NCBI GenBank assembly: GCA_026260175.1
Contig: JAKCWW010001892.1
Location: 16,913-54,221 of the forward strand
DNA length: 37,309 bases
Direction: 5' to 3'
Origin: Reticulitermes lucifugus
Taxonomy: Eukaryota; Arthropoda; Insecta; Blattodea; Rhinotermitidae
Positions 20,195 to 29,407 of the stretch are shown here, piece by piece. The position numbers and the translations under genes are program-made. Numbering within the stretch: the stretch's first letter is position 1; every line of letters begins with the position of its first letter. Under the pieces are notes generated by a model. It had not been told where the DNA came from and did no database searches. It was given only the letters and a program-made list of their open reading frames with translations.

Positions 20195-20280
20195 TGTTCA
20201 GATGACTCCCTGATGATGGCACCCCGGTGCCGAAACATGTAGGAGTTTTATACTTACTTTTGAATGTATTTTATTAAGTG
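20195..20280 (+). repeat. Hammerhead-like core, GAAACAUGU subfamily
   Basis: CUGAUGA (20210-20216) is followed by an extra U, a hairpin GGCAC/GUGCC with a 4-nt loop (20218-20231), then GAAAC (20232-20236). ACAU can pair with AUGU, which is followed by A (about 20266-20270), giving a GUA at the expected site. Both conserved boxes and helix II are perfect. Helix I is not evident. Confidence 0.6.
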
Positions 20281-20514
20281 CATAAGTTGGTTAATGCAGT
20301 AATTGTTTACATATGTCTGGATTGTAAACTTTTGTTGTGTTATTCTAGTTTGGTTATTAAAACTGCAGTATTGTTCATGGTATGCAGTAAACATACACAC
20401 ATGAATTTATTTACAACCCCACCCCCCCTTTTTTTAAAGGGCCCCGCAGCAGATGCTACGGACGCACCGCAGCCTTGAGGCTTATTGTGCAACTCTCGGA
20501 TGAAGATGATTAGT

Positions 20515-20708
20515 TTTTTCCGTGTAATGGAGCACCGGTGGAATGAAACTGACAGGGGAAAACCGAAGTACTCGGTATGGGGGGGGAACCTGTCCCAGTG
20601 TCACTTTGTCCACCACAAATCCCACATGGACTGACCCGGGATCGAACCCGGGCCTGCGTGGTGAGAGGCCGGCGACTAACCGCCTGAGCCATGGCACGGC
20701 CTTAACGT
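20515..20708 (-). repeat. SINE family B copy, best preserved
   Basis: The minus strand has the A-box region CCATGGCTCAGGCGGTTAG and B box CCCGGGTTCGATCCCGGG (about 20636-20653). The body is GTCAGTCCATGTGGGATTTG, TGGTGGACAAAGTGACACTG, GGACAGGTTCCCCCCC, CTGTCAGTTTCATTCCACCG. Both Pol III boxes look intact. Open frames at 20482-20764 on both strands are translations of it. Confidence 0.9.
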
Positions 20709-20724
20709 ATTGCATTAGTTCCTG

Positions 20725-20790
20725 TGTAAAGGTTAGTCCTACATGTTTCGGCTGTAACATATAGCCATCTCAAGGGAGTACATGTTACAC
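20725..20790 (-). repeat. GAAACAUGU core, decayed 5' box
   Basis: On minus CUUGAGA (20768-20774) stands where CUGAUGA is expected. A hairpin GGCU..AGCC with a UAUAUGUUAC-like loop follows, then GAAAC (20745-20749) and AUGUAGGAC. It belongs to the same subfamily as 20195-20280 but converges on it instead of diverging, with SINE B between. Confidence 0.5.
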
Positions 20791-21214
20791 AAAGGTCATA
20801 TACAGTTAAAATATAACATCGTAGTTGCTAAATGGTAAAATATACATTGAAGAGTACCACATAGGTATGTATGTATAAATGTGGACAGTGTTAGGACTAA
20901 TTTAGTAACGTTTGCATCCACAGATCTTCATTTCCAGGCGGACTTTAGTTGATTGTCCTCTATGTGTCCGATATTCGTATTCCGTGGACGAACACGTAGC
21001 AGGAACGTTTATATATGAACTAGTACAGTCAGTTCGAAGTAAATTCACTTGTGTGTTCTTAATGTTGTATTTAATTGCTAATATTATACTTAACCTGTTT
21101 ATTGTTTAAAGTGAAGTGTGGTCCGTCTTAATTTTCAAAATTATTCATTTGGCCCACGTACAATTTTGGTTATGATACCTCTGTTTTATACTGTGTACGT
21201 AAGTTACTGAGAAC
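20791..21214. other. No recognised feature
   Basis: About 420 bp of AT-rich sequence. The frame at 20912-21109 has no domain. Confidence 0.4.
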
Positions 21215-21515
21215 CGTATTTTAATGCCACATAGCTCAGTGAGTATAGTGACTAGGCAACAGGCTGGACGACCGGATGATTGGGTCTCATTCCAGGAGAG
21301 AATTTCTTTTGCCCTCTGCAAAGACACCGGCTCCGGTGCCCATCCAGCCTTCTGGTCTTCTATTCAGTGCGTATCCGGGGGGCGGAGGGAGCTATTTTCC
21401 GGTAATAAAGCGACTGGAGCGTGAAGCAGGTCACTCCCCTCCATCTAGTTCCGTGGTTACCAGTGTATGGAGCTGTACCTCCAGTACCCCACACCTCTTC
21501 ATGGCGTGGTGCTCA
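21215..21515 (+). repeat. SINE family C copy, near full length
   Basis: The head ACATAGCTCAGTGAGTATAG has a good A-box form. The B-box region is degenerate (TGGGTCTCATTCCAGGAG). The body is CACCGGCTCCGGTGCCCATC, TATTCAGTGCGTATCCGGGG, GGTAATAAAGCGACTGGAGC, CTCCATCTAGTTCCGTGG, TGGAGCTGTACCTCCAGTAC. The end is CTTCATGGCGTGGTG. About 300 bp, a good reference copy for the family. Confidence 0.88.
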
Positions 21516-21518
21516 AAC

Positions 21519-21720
21519 ACAGTGGCGGATTTCCTACAGGCAGGTCTGGTTTAAGTTATTTAATTGACCTAATGTGAAAAAATAAATTCTTTGGGCTCTA
21601 CCCTACTAGTCAGCTGGAAATGCAGATAGAGTAATGTAAGAATTTACATAAAAAATACGTGTGACAGAAAATAAGAAATAAGAAGAGCCTCTTCGCCTCC
21701 GGCCCCCCCCCCTCGCCGAA
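21519..21720. mobile_element. Possible DNA-transposon end (CAGTGGCG type)
   Basis: CAGTGGCGGATTTCCTACAG starts at 21519, right after the SINE. CAGTGGCG termini occur in several insect MITE families. A C-run (21699-21708) followed by CTCGCCGAACG may be an internal or end part. The other end was not identified. Confidence 0.3.
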
Positions 21721-21876
21721 CGATTGGGCCCCATAGATTGCCCATATGCCCTAAACGAAACTGTTAATTTCAAAACCTGACATTGCGATTGTGTCTGTCA
21801 GTGTTAGCGTTATAGTTTAATAGAGTATCTTTTGAGCACTTTATTATGTGTTAAGTCGGCAGCGTGATCAGCATTA

Positions 21877-21927
21877 AAAGGAAGCAAGAAAATAAAAAAG
21901 AGACGAGAGAGGGAGGGAGAGGGAGAG
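21877..21927 (+). repeat. Polypurine tract
   Basis: An A/G-rich stretch with GAGAGAGGGAGGGAGAGGGA at its end, continuing less purely to about 22000. The open frame at 21864-22124 is a Lys/Arg/Glu/Gly-rich by-product. It could form triplex DNA. Confidence 0.8.
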
Positions 21928-22579
21928 TTAGTATATTAAAGAAAGCCGGAGGAAGGCATGGAGGAAAGAAGAACAAAAAGAATGAGAGAAAAAGAGAACT
22001 TTACAGTACGTATCTTCCCAACCGTACACATTTTCTCGGAACAACAAAGATTCGACCCGTTCCGGCCCTGATATTGGTTGATGACTCAGCATTTGTCGAT
22101 CTGGACATTGTGACTATAGACTGAAGGTTTGATGTAGCCGCATAGGAACAATTCTTGTAACAGTCTTTCTCAGAAAGAGGTGTAACAAAACACTGTCCCT
22201 CTGTGAAGTACAGTGAAGGTTTTTTGAGAGTAAGAAGGAGAAGTCTAAATGACGTATTAACGTTAACGTTACTGTTCTTTTTAACATTGTCCATCGTCTT
22301 CGAGTTCTTCAAAATACGTTTTAAAAACTGGGTCTTTTTTCGTCATGAGGTGTTGGGACCTTTACGAAGGGTCCAAAGATAGAGACAAGTTCTTTCTAAC
22401 GGGCCCAGCTGAGTATGAACCATTCTTCAGCTTACATCTGATGAAACGAATCATCGTGTATGACACAAAGCTCAAATCGATGATGATAAAAAACTGTAAT
22501 GATGTTTATTAAGGTTGAAACTTTTAAAAGAAATCGGGCGTCTTCAGGTTCTTCCTGTGACTTCGTCTGAGCCTCGTAA
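21928..22579. other. No recognised feature
   Basis: About 650 bp. The frame at 22001-22312 (-) has no recognisable domain. A small hairpin GGGACCTTT/AAGGGTCC lies at about 22357-22375. Confidence 0.4.
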
Positions 22580-22875
22580 AGGTGTAATTGTCTATGTGCA
22601 CGCCATGAAGGCGTATGGGGGGTGTGGAAGTATGGATGCACTCATACCTAACCTCGGAACCAGATGGAGGTGAAAGCTTAACGCACTGGCTGTTTTACCC
22701 CTCGGGGGGGGGAACCTTCTTTACACATGTAGTAGGAGGCTGTGTGGGCCCCAGAGATGGTCTGGACACTTTGGAGTAGATAAGGGTCTCTTTCGTCAGC
22801 CGGGAATCGAAACCCGATTCCTCGGTCGTTCCACCCCGTAGCCTTATTACTGTACCCACTGAGACATTGTGTTAA
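22580..22875 (-). repeat. SINE family C copy, near full length
   Basis: Reverse family C from CACGCCATGAAGGCGTATGG through CTCATACCTAACCTCGGAAC, CAGATGGAGGTGAAAGC, GCTGTTTTACCCCTCGGGG, GTGGGCCCCAGAGATGGTCT, and CAGCCGGGAATCGAAACCCG (B box on minus). It ends at TACCCACTGAGACATTGTG, the A-box side. Confidence 0.9.
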
Positions 22876-23146
22876 GTTTTATGATGTTGCTTCTGTATGA
22901 AAGAACGAGATAACCTGCGTCATGCAACTTTATGTCAACATCATGCTGTTGGAGGACAGCGCAGCGTTTTACTTGCAGATCTGCTGTCATTGTGATATCA
23001 AGGTGGCAGCCGCGTGACGTCTAGGGAGCTGTAGCTGTACGAGTCCACGTAATGAGGGTCCACAAGTTCTGTTTGATATAATAGATATTCTAAAAATATG
23101 CACATTTTAAGTAGAGTATTTTTATATTGAATGACACTATTCTTCT
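22876..23146. other. No recognised feature
   Basis: Under 300 bp between two family C SINE pieces, with no signature seen. Confidence 0.4.
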
Positions 23147-23262
23147 CCTCATCTAGTGCCGAGTTTAAGGTTGTGTGGCGCTATGCCTCTCCTACCCACG
23201 TACGTCTTATTGGCGTGCTGCTTAATTAAGCACAGGAACAACTTCACCTTTACCTTAAGACA
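23147..23262 (+). repeat. SINE family C, 3' third only
   Basis: CTCATCTAGTGCCGAGTTTA, AGGTTGTGTGGCGCTATGCC and a decayed remainder end in TTCACCTTTACCTTAAG, the family tail. 5'-truncated, as is common for retroposed copies. Confidence 0.75.
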
Positions 23263-23339
23263 TGGTAGCCGCCCTAAATCTGCCTTGCATGTAACTTTAC
23301 GTTTGTTGATGATCAATTGGAGTAAAGCACGTGAAACTT

Positions 23340-23550
23340 TGTGAAATTGGAGGTTCCCACGTCTGTGGCTGTGAAGACTCGTTGTCTTCCTGGAAGTGAC
23401 GCTGTGTAGTGTGGTGTAAACTTGCCGGTGGTTCGGGGGAGATGCTCCCGTTGTCTTTAGTGTAGAAGAGGTCACTCTGAAGATAGAGGAAGCAGGTTTC
23501 TGCGATAGGTCTTTAAATTTTGACCGGACTACACATCACATCCTACAAAA
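23340..23550. repeat. Inverted-dimer foldback element, decayed cores
   Basis: The left half on minus has a degraded box (AAGACAACGG), a GGGAG/CUCCC hairpin, CGAACCACCGG, and GUC (23398-23400) at the expected cleavage position, then ACUUCCAGGAAG. The right half on plus has CUGAAGA (about 23492-23498) but GAUAG in place of GAAAC. The frame at 23149-23475 (-) is a by-product. Confidence 0.6.
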
Positions 23551-24409
23551 CAGTCTGCAAGTGAAATTTTACGGGGTGTACGCCGTAAAGCTCGAAAAAT
23601 TGTCTACGATAGCAAACATGGCGACGTTGCGAACTTTTATAAGACCATACATGCCGTTGTGGTAAATCTAACGTAAAGCGTATCTAGGACTTCTGAAGTT
23701 GTGCACGTATCTCAGTCATTGAATTGTGTGAGTATTAATTTTCTGTTGGTTACATCACCACATGCGAAGAGATAGAAGCATTTGTAGGCAGGAAGGTGTC
23801 ATCGGTTCTTCACAGAACTTCACGTTCTGTTAGGGGCATTCGCAAAATTGCGGAAAGCGGCTATTAACTTCGTCATGCCTGTCTGTCCTTCTTTGTGTCC
23901 GTCCGCATGGAACAACTCTGCTCCCACTGGATGGATTTCATGAAATTGATATTTGAGTATTTTTCGAAAATCTGTCGAAAAAATTGAAGTTTGATTAGAA
24001 TATGACAAGAATAACGGTCACTTTACATGAAAACCTATGTACAGTTATGATAATACCTCGCTGAATTCTTCCTAGGATGGGAAATGTTTCAGACAAAAGT
24101 TGTAGAGAAAATCAAAACGCATTTTATGTTCAGTAACTTTCNNCCGAAAATAGTGCCGTTTGTGAGATAATGTGTAACAATATGGTAGATCCAGACAGGC
24201 CACAGAATTGCACGCTGGAACTAAGGCTACAGACACACACTCAGAATATGTAATACTGCTTTTCGACGGCAACAATGGTTACCGAACGCGCCTCAATGTT
24301 ACGTTATACGTACATTGTCTGTCTTGTTTTTGTTTGGCTGTATAAAATGTGAGTTGACCATTTGGGTAAGTAAATGAATCCGTTTCCAGTTCTTTTATTA
24401 GAATACTTG
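23551..24409. other. Repeat-like but unclassified
   Basis: At 23820-24008 (-) an open frame ending TKLIAAFRNFANAPNRT resembles translations of a dispersed insect repeat I have seen before. The class is unknown. At 24090-24180 a stretch resembles 12690-12780. Two Ns sit at 24142-24143. Confidence 0.35.
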
Positions 24410-24673
24410 CGAACAGGGTGTGAATGGGGGGAGGGGGGGGCGAGTGGTGCGCCGCCCTGAGCTGCAGAATCCAATTTATATTTTATTTATATTTTATTAA
24501 TATTTTAAATGAAAACATTTGATGTTCTGTGCTGAACATACTTCAAATTACTGAGCCAAATGAAAGGATGTTCAGTCAGTGATTGTGAGCCTTTTGTAGT
24601 CCATAATTTCTCGTAGGGGCGGACATTATTATTTCTCGCCCCTTACCGCCAAAAAGGCCTGGCAACGCCACTG
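24410..24673. mobile_element. Possible DNA-transposon relic (CAGTGGCGTTGCCAGG end)
   Basis: The minus strand at 24673-24658 reads CAGTGGCGTTGCCAGG, a terminal form common in insect DNA transposons. It is followed inward by CTTTTTGGCGGTAAGGGGCG. The other side is a G-rich block (GGGGGGAGGGGGGGGCGAG, 24425-24444) and CGCCGCCCTGAGCTGC. No matching left end or target duplication was found. Confidence 0.35.
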
Positions 24674-25273
24674 CTCGCGGACATCAGTTGAATAACAGTA
24701 ATCTGTATCGTGCCATAAAATAAACAAATAAATCATTTATTTACATCCTTGTTTCCCGCACGATTCCGTTGTTGTGTAATTTATTTATAACAAGACATTC
24801 ATGGAGATGAAAATTCTTGATCTGACGCATCATTGACATTTTTGTATCGGTTAAACATGCATCAAAATACTGTAAATTTTTAAAACAATGTTAAAATATA
24901 AGCAGATTTGTAAAAAAAAAAGTGTTTTCAGTTTGTTATAGTAACCTGGAAGTAATTGGATTGACATGTTTTCAGTGCTGAGTTGTGTGTTTTCGTGTTT
25001 GTGGGCCATACTTGTTCCCCCAATTTCTCATTGTTGCCGGTATTGCAGTTATTCAAATACTACGAATTAAGGCTGTTGATTATTACGTGCTAGATACATT
25101 GTATGCTATATATTTTCCTGTTTATAGCTGGTGAAGATAATGTTGTTGTTGCTCTTGTCAGATTTGTGGTTACGTCATATATCTGTGGATAGATTTGAAG
25201 CTGATGATTACAGAATGGCTCTCGGAAATGAATGTTTTGAAAATCAGTTGAATGGTCGTGATAGTGTTAGGAT
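24674..25273. other. No recognised feature
   Basis: About 600 bp, AT-rich, with no supported feature. Confidence 0.45.
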
Positions 25274-25495
25274 AGCCGTGCCGTGGTTCAGGCGGTTAGT
25301 CCCCGGTATTTTGCCGTGGAGGCCCGGGTTTCATCCCAGACCAGCCCATGTGGAATTTGTGGTGGACAAGGTGGCACTGGGACAGGCTTTCCGCCTGCCG
25401 GTATCATTCCGCCAGTTTTCCTTACTCATCGTTTATCTCTCACCGACGATATAAAATCTTAGCAGTTCACAGCGTTGTTAAATAACATAATTAAA
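25274..25495 (+). repeat. SINE family B copy with 3' end
   Basis: The A-box region is CCGTGGTTCAGGCGGTTAG. The B box is slightly degenerate (CCCGGGTTTCATCCC). The body is CAGCCCATGTGGAATTTGTG, GTGGACAAGGTGGCACTGGG, CGGTATCATTCCGCC. It ends AGCGTTGTTAAATAACATAA, a tail also seen in the D and E families. The frame at 25131-25454 is a by-product. Confidence 0.87.
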
Positions 25496-25934
25496 TTAGA
25501 TAATGATGGTATAAAACATGTTACTTATTGTAGCTACTTCGCCGTAGACCAGAGTCTGAATTTGTAACCTACCAGGGCTTGCCCTGTGCCTCCTCCCAAC
25601 GTAAGATGGCGGGCGGTGGGTGGGTGGGGTTCCGAATGCAGATAGAAGTTTATGACGCCCATTGTCTTAACTGCCCCACCCATTGTACACTATGTAAACC
25701 GCTTCTCTGTGTTTTTCTACACATCTGTCATTTGCGTTGGCTAGTAATGAGGTGAAAGAAATAATCATGTCCTGTTTCTTTCAGCACACGTATTGTGAGC
25801 AGAGTTCAAGCCGACTGTCGTGTCCTGTTGCCTGTGAACACACCGTACCGTGGTGACAAGGACACACTTATCATACAGCTCCTGTCTTTCACATAGAAAG
25901 ATATTTTACTGTAAAAACATTAAATACACTTCTG
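25496..25934. other. No recognised feature
   Basis: It contains a G-rich GGCGGGCGGTGGGTGGGTGG near 25608-25628. No gene or repeat was assigned. Confidence 0.4.
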
Positions 25935-26000
25935 TTGAGTGATACAGAGACTGACAGTTTGGACTTCACGTGGTTCGAATCCCGATCTGCGCTTTAACGC
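25935..26000 (+). repeat. tRNA-like SINE head fragment
   Basis: GTTGAGTGATACAGAGACTG is followed by GGACTTCACGTGGTTCGAAT and CCCG. GGTTCGAATCC (25974-25984) is an exact B box. The A box is poor and no known body follows. Confidence 0.4.
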
Positions 26001-26279
26001 GTTGTCGAGCTTGTAACATTCCTGCTTTGTATCGGGAAGGTACTGGGTTAGAATCTTCGACCGGAGACGGGCTGAGGTCTTTCTTGTGTTTGTGAGGGAC
26101 CGGTACCTGAAACTAGGCCGCGCCCGCCGGCTTTGCCAGCGCCTTACTATCGTTCTGTCATTCGATTCTGTACAGTCCGAGCTGTCGTCAGCGTCCTTAA
26201 ATAGAGTAAATATGCGCAACCGGAGTCAGCCTAGCCGCACTGTAATTTCACATGTACACATCGTCATTTCCGTAAAGCA

Positions 26280-26573
26280 GGACAGTACGCTGAGAGGTGC
26301 ATACAGGATTTTGGTGGGGAGACTTGAGGGAAGGAGACCACTTGGAAGACCCAGNNNNNNNNNNNNNNNNNNNNNNNNNNNNNNNNNNNNNNNNNNNNNN
26401 NNNNNNNNNNNNNNNNNNNNNNNNNNNNNNNNNNNNNNNNNNNNNNNNNNNNNNNNNNNNNNNNNNNNNNNNNNNNNNNNNNNNNNCGCGGGGAATTTCT
26501 TGACTAACTGACGACCTGCTAGCTTCTCAAGAAGGACTCTGCTCCATGGTGTTGGTTAGTTTAGTTAGTTAGG
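26280..26573 (+). pseudogene. LINE C-terminal and 3' end, split by gap
   Basis: Before the gap one frame reads GAYRILVGRLEGRRPLGRP (about 26298-26354), a GRP-type C-terminal signature of insect LINEs. After the gap in the same frame comes AGNFLTN, then the 3' UTR (CTTCTCAAGAAGGACTCTGC, CATGGTGTTGGTTAGTTTAG). The UTR matches the copy at 2480-2572. The missing 132 positions would hold the ArgTrp-rich block and the stop seen in the 2412 copy. 5' truncated. Confidence 0.78.
26355..26486. other. Assembly gap (132 N)
   Basis: The N run lies inside a LINE 3' end. Its length is a multiple of three and keeps the frame of the flanking LINE coding pieces. Confidence 0.99.
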
Positions 26574-27204
26574 ACAGTACGTTAAGTTTCGTCACGGCTG
26601 TTTTAATTTCCTAGCAATCCAGTCACTCATAACCAACGTATTTTTATGTTTCATAAAGTCAGTGGTTTACATAGGCCCTAAAACAGCAATGACCAGGCAG
26701 TACCCGTAACCCAAACCAAACGTTCCATACAAGTCTCCCTGTGCATTGTTGAAACAACTTTCGGCTAGAAATACATCATTTCTTACCCCAGTCTGGTTGG
26801 AAGTTTATTTTCGATTGGCAGTTCGTTTTGTAAGTACTTGTTGCACATATGTAATTGCAAGCTGGATATCTCGACACTAGATCATGAGAAGTGCGAGGCA
26901 CACACATCACTGAAATAACATTACTGATAAAACAGAAATAGAGTTACATTTTTTTCGAATTTTATCTGGAGAAACCCCAGAGATTGGTGTGTCATGTTTT
27001 GCTTATTCCTCTCCCAGTTTATCAGCAGAATGTTTCTCACGGTCCTGTTGTACGATAAGCCTAAACCCCGTAGGACAACGACAGTTGTTCCCGAATGGTC
27101 TATTGAAGTCTCCTAATTTATTATATTATATTTATACGGCGCGACATATCACAGCGGTATGTTACGTGTTCTAGTCTGTTCAGACGGGTCGTTTTAATTA
27201 TGTC
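26574..27204. other. No recognised feature
   Basis: About 630 bp. The frame at 26989-27174 has no domain. Confidence 0.45.
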
Positions 27205-27435
27205 TCATTTAACGACGTTGTCGGCGTCTGAGTCCATACAGCGTCGAGCGACGGTCAGTAGTGAATCGGAAAGGACGTGAAAGGAAGCGGTTTTGGTCAA
27301 ATTTGAGGTACCATATTCCAGCGGTTGCCTGATGGCACCGATTAGAACTCAGGAAGGCCTTAGTCGAGATTACTGGTCGACGAGAAGAGATTTGAACCCC
27401 AACACATTCAGAAAACTAAGCACTCGACCGTGACT
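27205..27435 (-). repeat. SINE family D copy 1
   Basis: Minus-strand head: A box GGTCGAGTGCTTAG (27417-27430) and B box GGGGTTCAAATC (27388-27399). The 3' end on plus is CATTTAACGACGTTGTCGGC (27206-27225). About 230 bp. It lies directly beside copy 2 in the same direction. Confidence 0.65.
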
Positions 27436-27454
27436 TTCAGTGGTGTTCTTGATT

Positions 27455-27678
27455 ATTACATTATTTAACGACGTTGTTTCGACTGCAGAAGTTGTGTAGC
27501 GTTTAAGGAGGTGGGAAGAGGAGAGGATTAGGTGTTAATTTGGTAGTGGATATTCAGACGAAAGAAAGTCACGTAATTTTAATCGAGACAGCCTGTTATC
27601 TGACCGAGATTTAAGCCGGGTTTCTCGCATTCGAGACTTGAGTACCAATGCCTTCTCAGCACGCCACAGATAGGCGCT
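27455..27678 (-). repeat. SINE family D copy 2
   Basis: Minus-strand head: GGCGTGCTGAGAAGGCATTG (27664-27645) and B-box region CCGGCTTAAATCTCGG (27620-27605). The 3' end on plus is TTATTTAACGACGTTGTTTC (27461-27480). The 118-residue open frame at 27535-27891 (-) reads through this head and is not a gene. Confidence 0.65.
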
Positions 27679-28089
27679 ATTGACAGACATATTTACGAAG
27701 TATGTGTTTGTTATATGAGACTGTGTTGACTTACGTAAAGTAAAATGTAATTCACGTGTTATTTCTGAATCGATGTTGCGGTTGGATGGCAGTTTAGGAA
27801 GCATGAAGCTATACAGGAAAGTGACACGTTTTAAATTGTTCGTCTTATAAAGGTTACAGTTCGGCAGAGTTTTCTCGAGTGCAGCGAACATTTGCTGAAC
27901 TGATGTGGAAGTGTCTTGAGTGTTTCATGTGAAAGGGTGACCGGTTTATCGGCAGTGTGACCACCGCTGAGCCGACAGATTTCACGGATTGCGGTGGTCT
28001 TCACTGATATATCGTTGATGGTTGGTTGGTCACTGAACTGATCGAGATTTGAGTTTATCGTGGAGGTAACTGTGAGGAATATTCTGGGT
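27679..28089. other. No recognised feature
   Basis: About 410 bp, with no supported feature beyond the frame mentioned for SINE D copy 2. Confidence 0.4.
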
Positions 28090-28265
28090 GATATATGTAG
28101 TTTGTTAGAAATCTATGCACGATTCGGAGGAACCTACTGCCTCCGTCTTCAGGACAGAAGAATGAAGATGGAGGCGTCAGGTTTTTTCGAAATGCCAGTA
28201 AGTTTAAATCAGTATACATTCCAGAAGACAATATTCTTATACATTCCAGAAGACAATATTCTTAT
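28090..28265. repeat. Inverted-dimer foldback element plus 25-bp tandem duplication
   Basis: The left half on minus has CUGAAGA (28146-28152), an extra C, helix GGAGG/CCUCC, then GAAUC (28121-28125). The right half on plus has AUGAAGA (28162-28168), then GAAAU (28189-28193). The two halves are only about 10 bp apart. At 28213-28265 a 25-bp unit (TATACATTCCAGAAG...) is repeated in tandem about 2.1 times, perfectly, so it is recent. Confidence 0.7.
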
Positions 28266-29204
28266 TTCGGTAATTGTTCATAAAGTGGTAAGATATTCAG
28301 TTCAGACACAAATTACATCTGTTCTGTAAAGTTCAGCGCACATCTCGGAATGTCAGATCTTATAAAAACTAGCCGACATATAGCGGCGTCATTACGTCCG
28401 AAGAAACGGACAAACAGGGAAAATAGTGTCACGAAATTCTGCGAAATGAGCCTGAGCCTGCTTGATCACACCAGCACACTAAGTCCAAAAGGAGGATTTA
28501 TTCTTGGTCGTTTCACTCTATTACAATTTGGTTATCTGTTGCGTGTTTGTTTCAGCAAGCATTGTCATCATCTCAGTGTTGTCAGGCACATCTATTTACC
28601 ACCACCAAACATGTTCTTAATTTGAATAACAAACGTCTCCTGATGCGCCCAAGTACATAACCAACTTATGAAACATAATCCTTGAAAAGATAATTGTTCT
28701 TTATCTAGTTAAGAAACTCCTGCCTTGTATGAAACCGTAAGGTCCAGGGCCAGTTATAAGAGCCCACTACTGGCCCCCGTCATGAGAAAGATGAACCCAG
28801 TTTAACGTTGATCACACTGTTTCTTAAAGATCCGATTTAATATCCTTTCTATGTCTTAATCGTCCTTCAGATCTTCCGAATAAATTTCGTATAATTTCTC
28901 AGCTGTCCCATACATGTGTCACTCTTCACCATTCGCATGTCACACAGTTACTTTGATTTAGAAAAATGTATTTACGGTGAAATGGGATGGAAAAATAATA
29001 AAACGGGCGACTGGAACTTGAAGTGAGAGCAAATGAAGAAATATCATGTAATGGTAAATTAAAATGACATATTGGATAACTGCAAAGATTACGCGTAATT
29101 GTAAACTTTTTTGACGATCATGCACTACAGCGGCATGTTGTTTAATCGAGTGCTGGCCTACGTAAATTAGAACTTTCTTTCTTTCTTAGTCTGACCTCTT
29201 CTAC
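28266..29204. other. No recognised feature
   Basis: About 940 bp. The frame at 28350-28625 has no recognisable domain. Confidence 0.4.
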
Positions 29205-29407
29205 TCATTTTAGGTGTAGAGGTTTGTTGTTGCACCTGATCACACTCAGTGACACACACTCGGTACGACTCCTCTGGACAAGGGATCGGCCCGTCGCAGA
29301 GACCTGTACCTGACAACACACAACATCCACAAGTGACATACATACATGCCCCCCGGCGGGATTCGAACCCGCAATCCCAGCAGGCGAGCGGCCGCCGGGA
29401 TCGGTAA
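29205..29407 (-). repeat. SINE family A copy lacking the A box
   Basis: The minus strand starts CCGATCCCGGCGGCCGCTCG, then B box GGTTCGAATCC (29369-29359), ATGTATGTATGTCACTTGTG, CGGGCCGATCCCTTGTCCAG, AGGAGTCGTACCGAGTGTG. Compared with the other A copies, about 28 bp carrying the A box are missing between GATCCC and GCGGCCGC. Confidence 0.87.

Noticed and set aside
21864..22124. Basic open frame of 86 residues
   Set aside because: It is a reading of the polypurine tract, with low complexity and no domain.
26086..26511. 141-residue open frame
   Set aside because: It crosses 132 N. The supported part is a LINE fragment, not a host gene.
27535..27891. 118-residue open frame on minus
   Set aside because: About half of it is a translation of a SINE D head.
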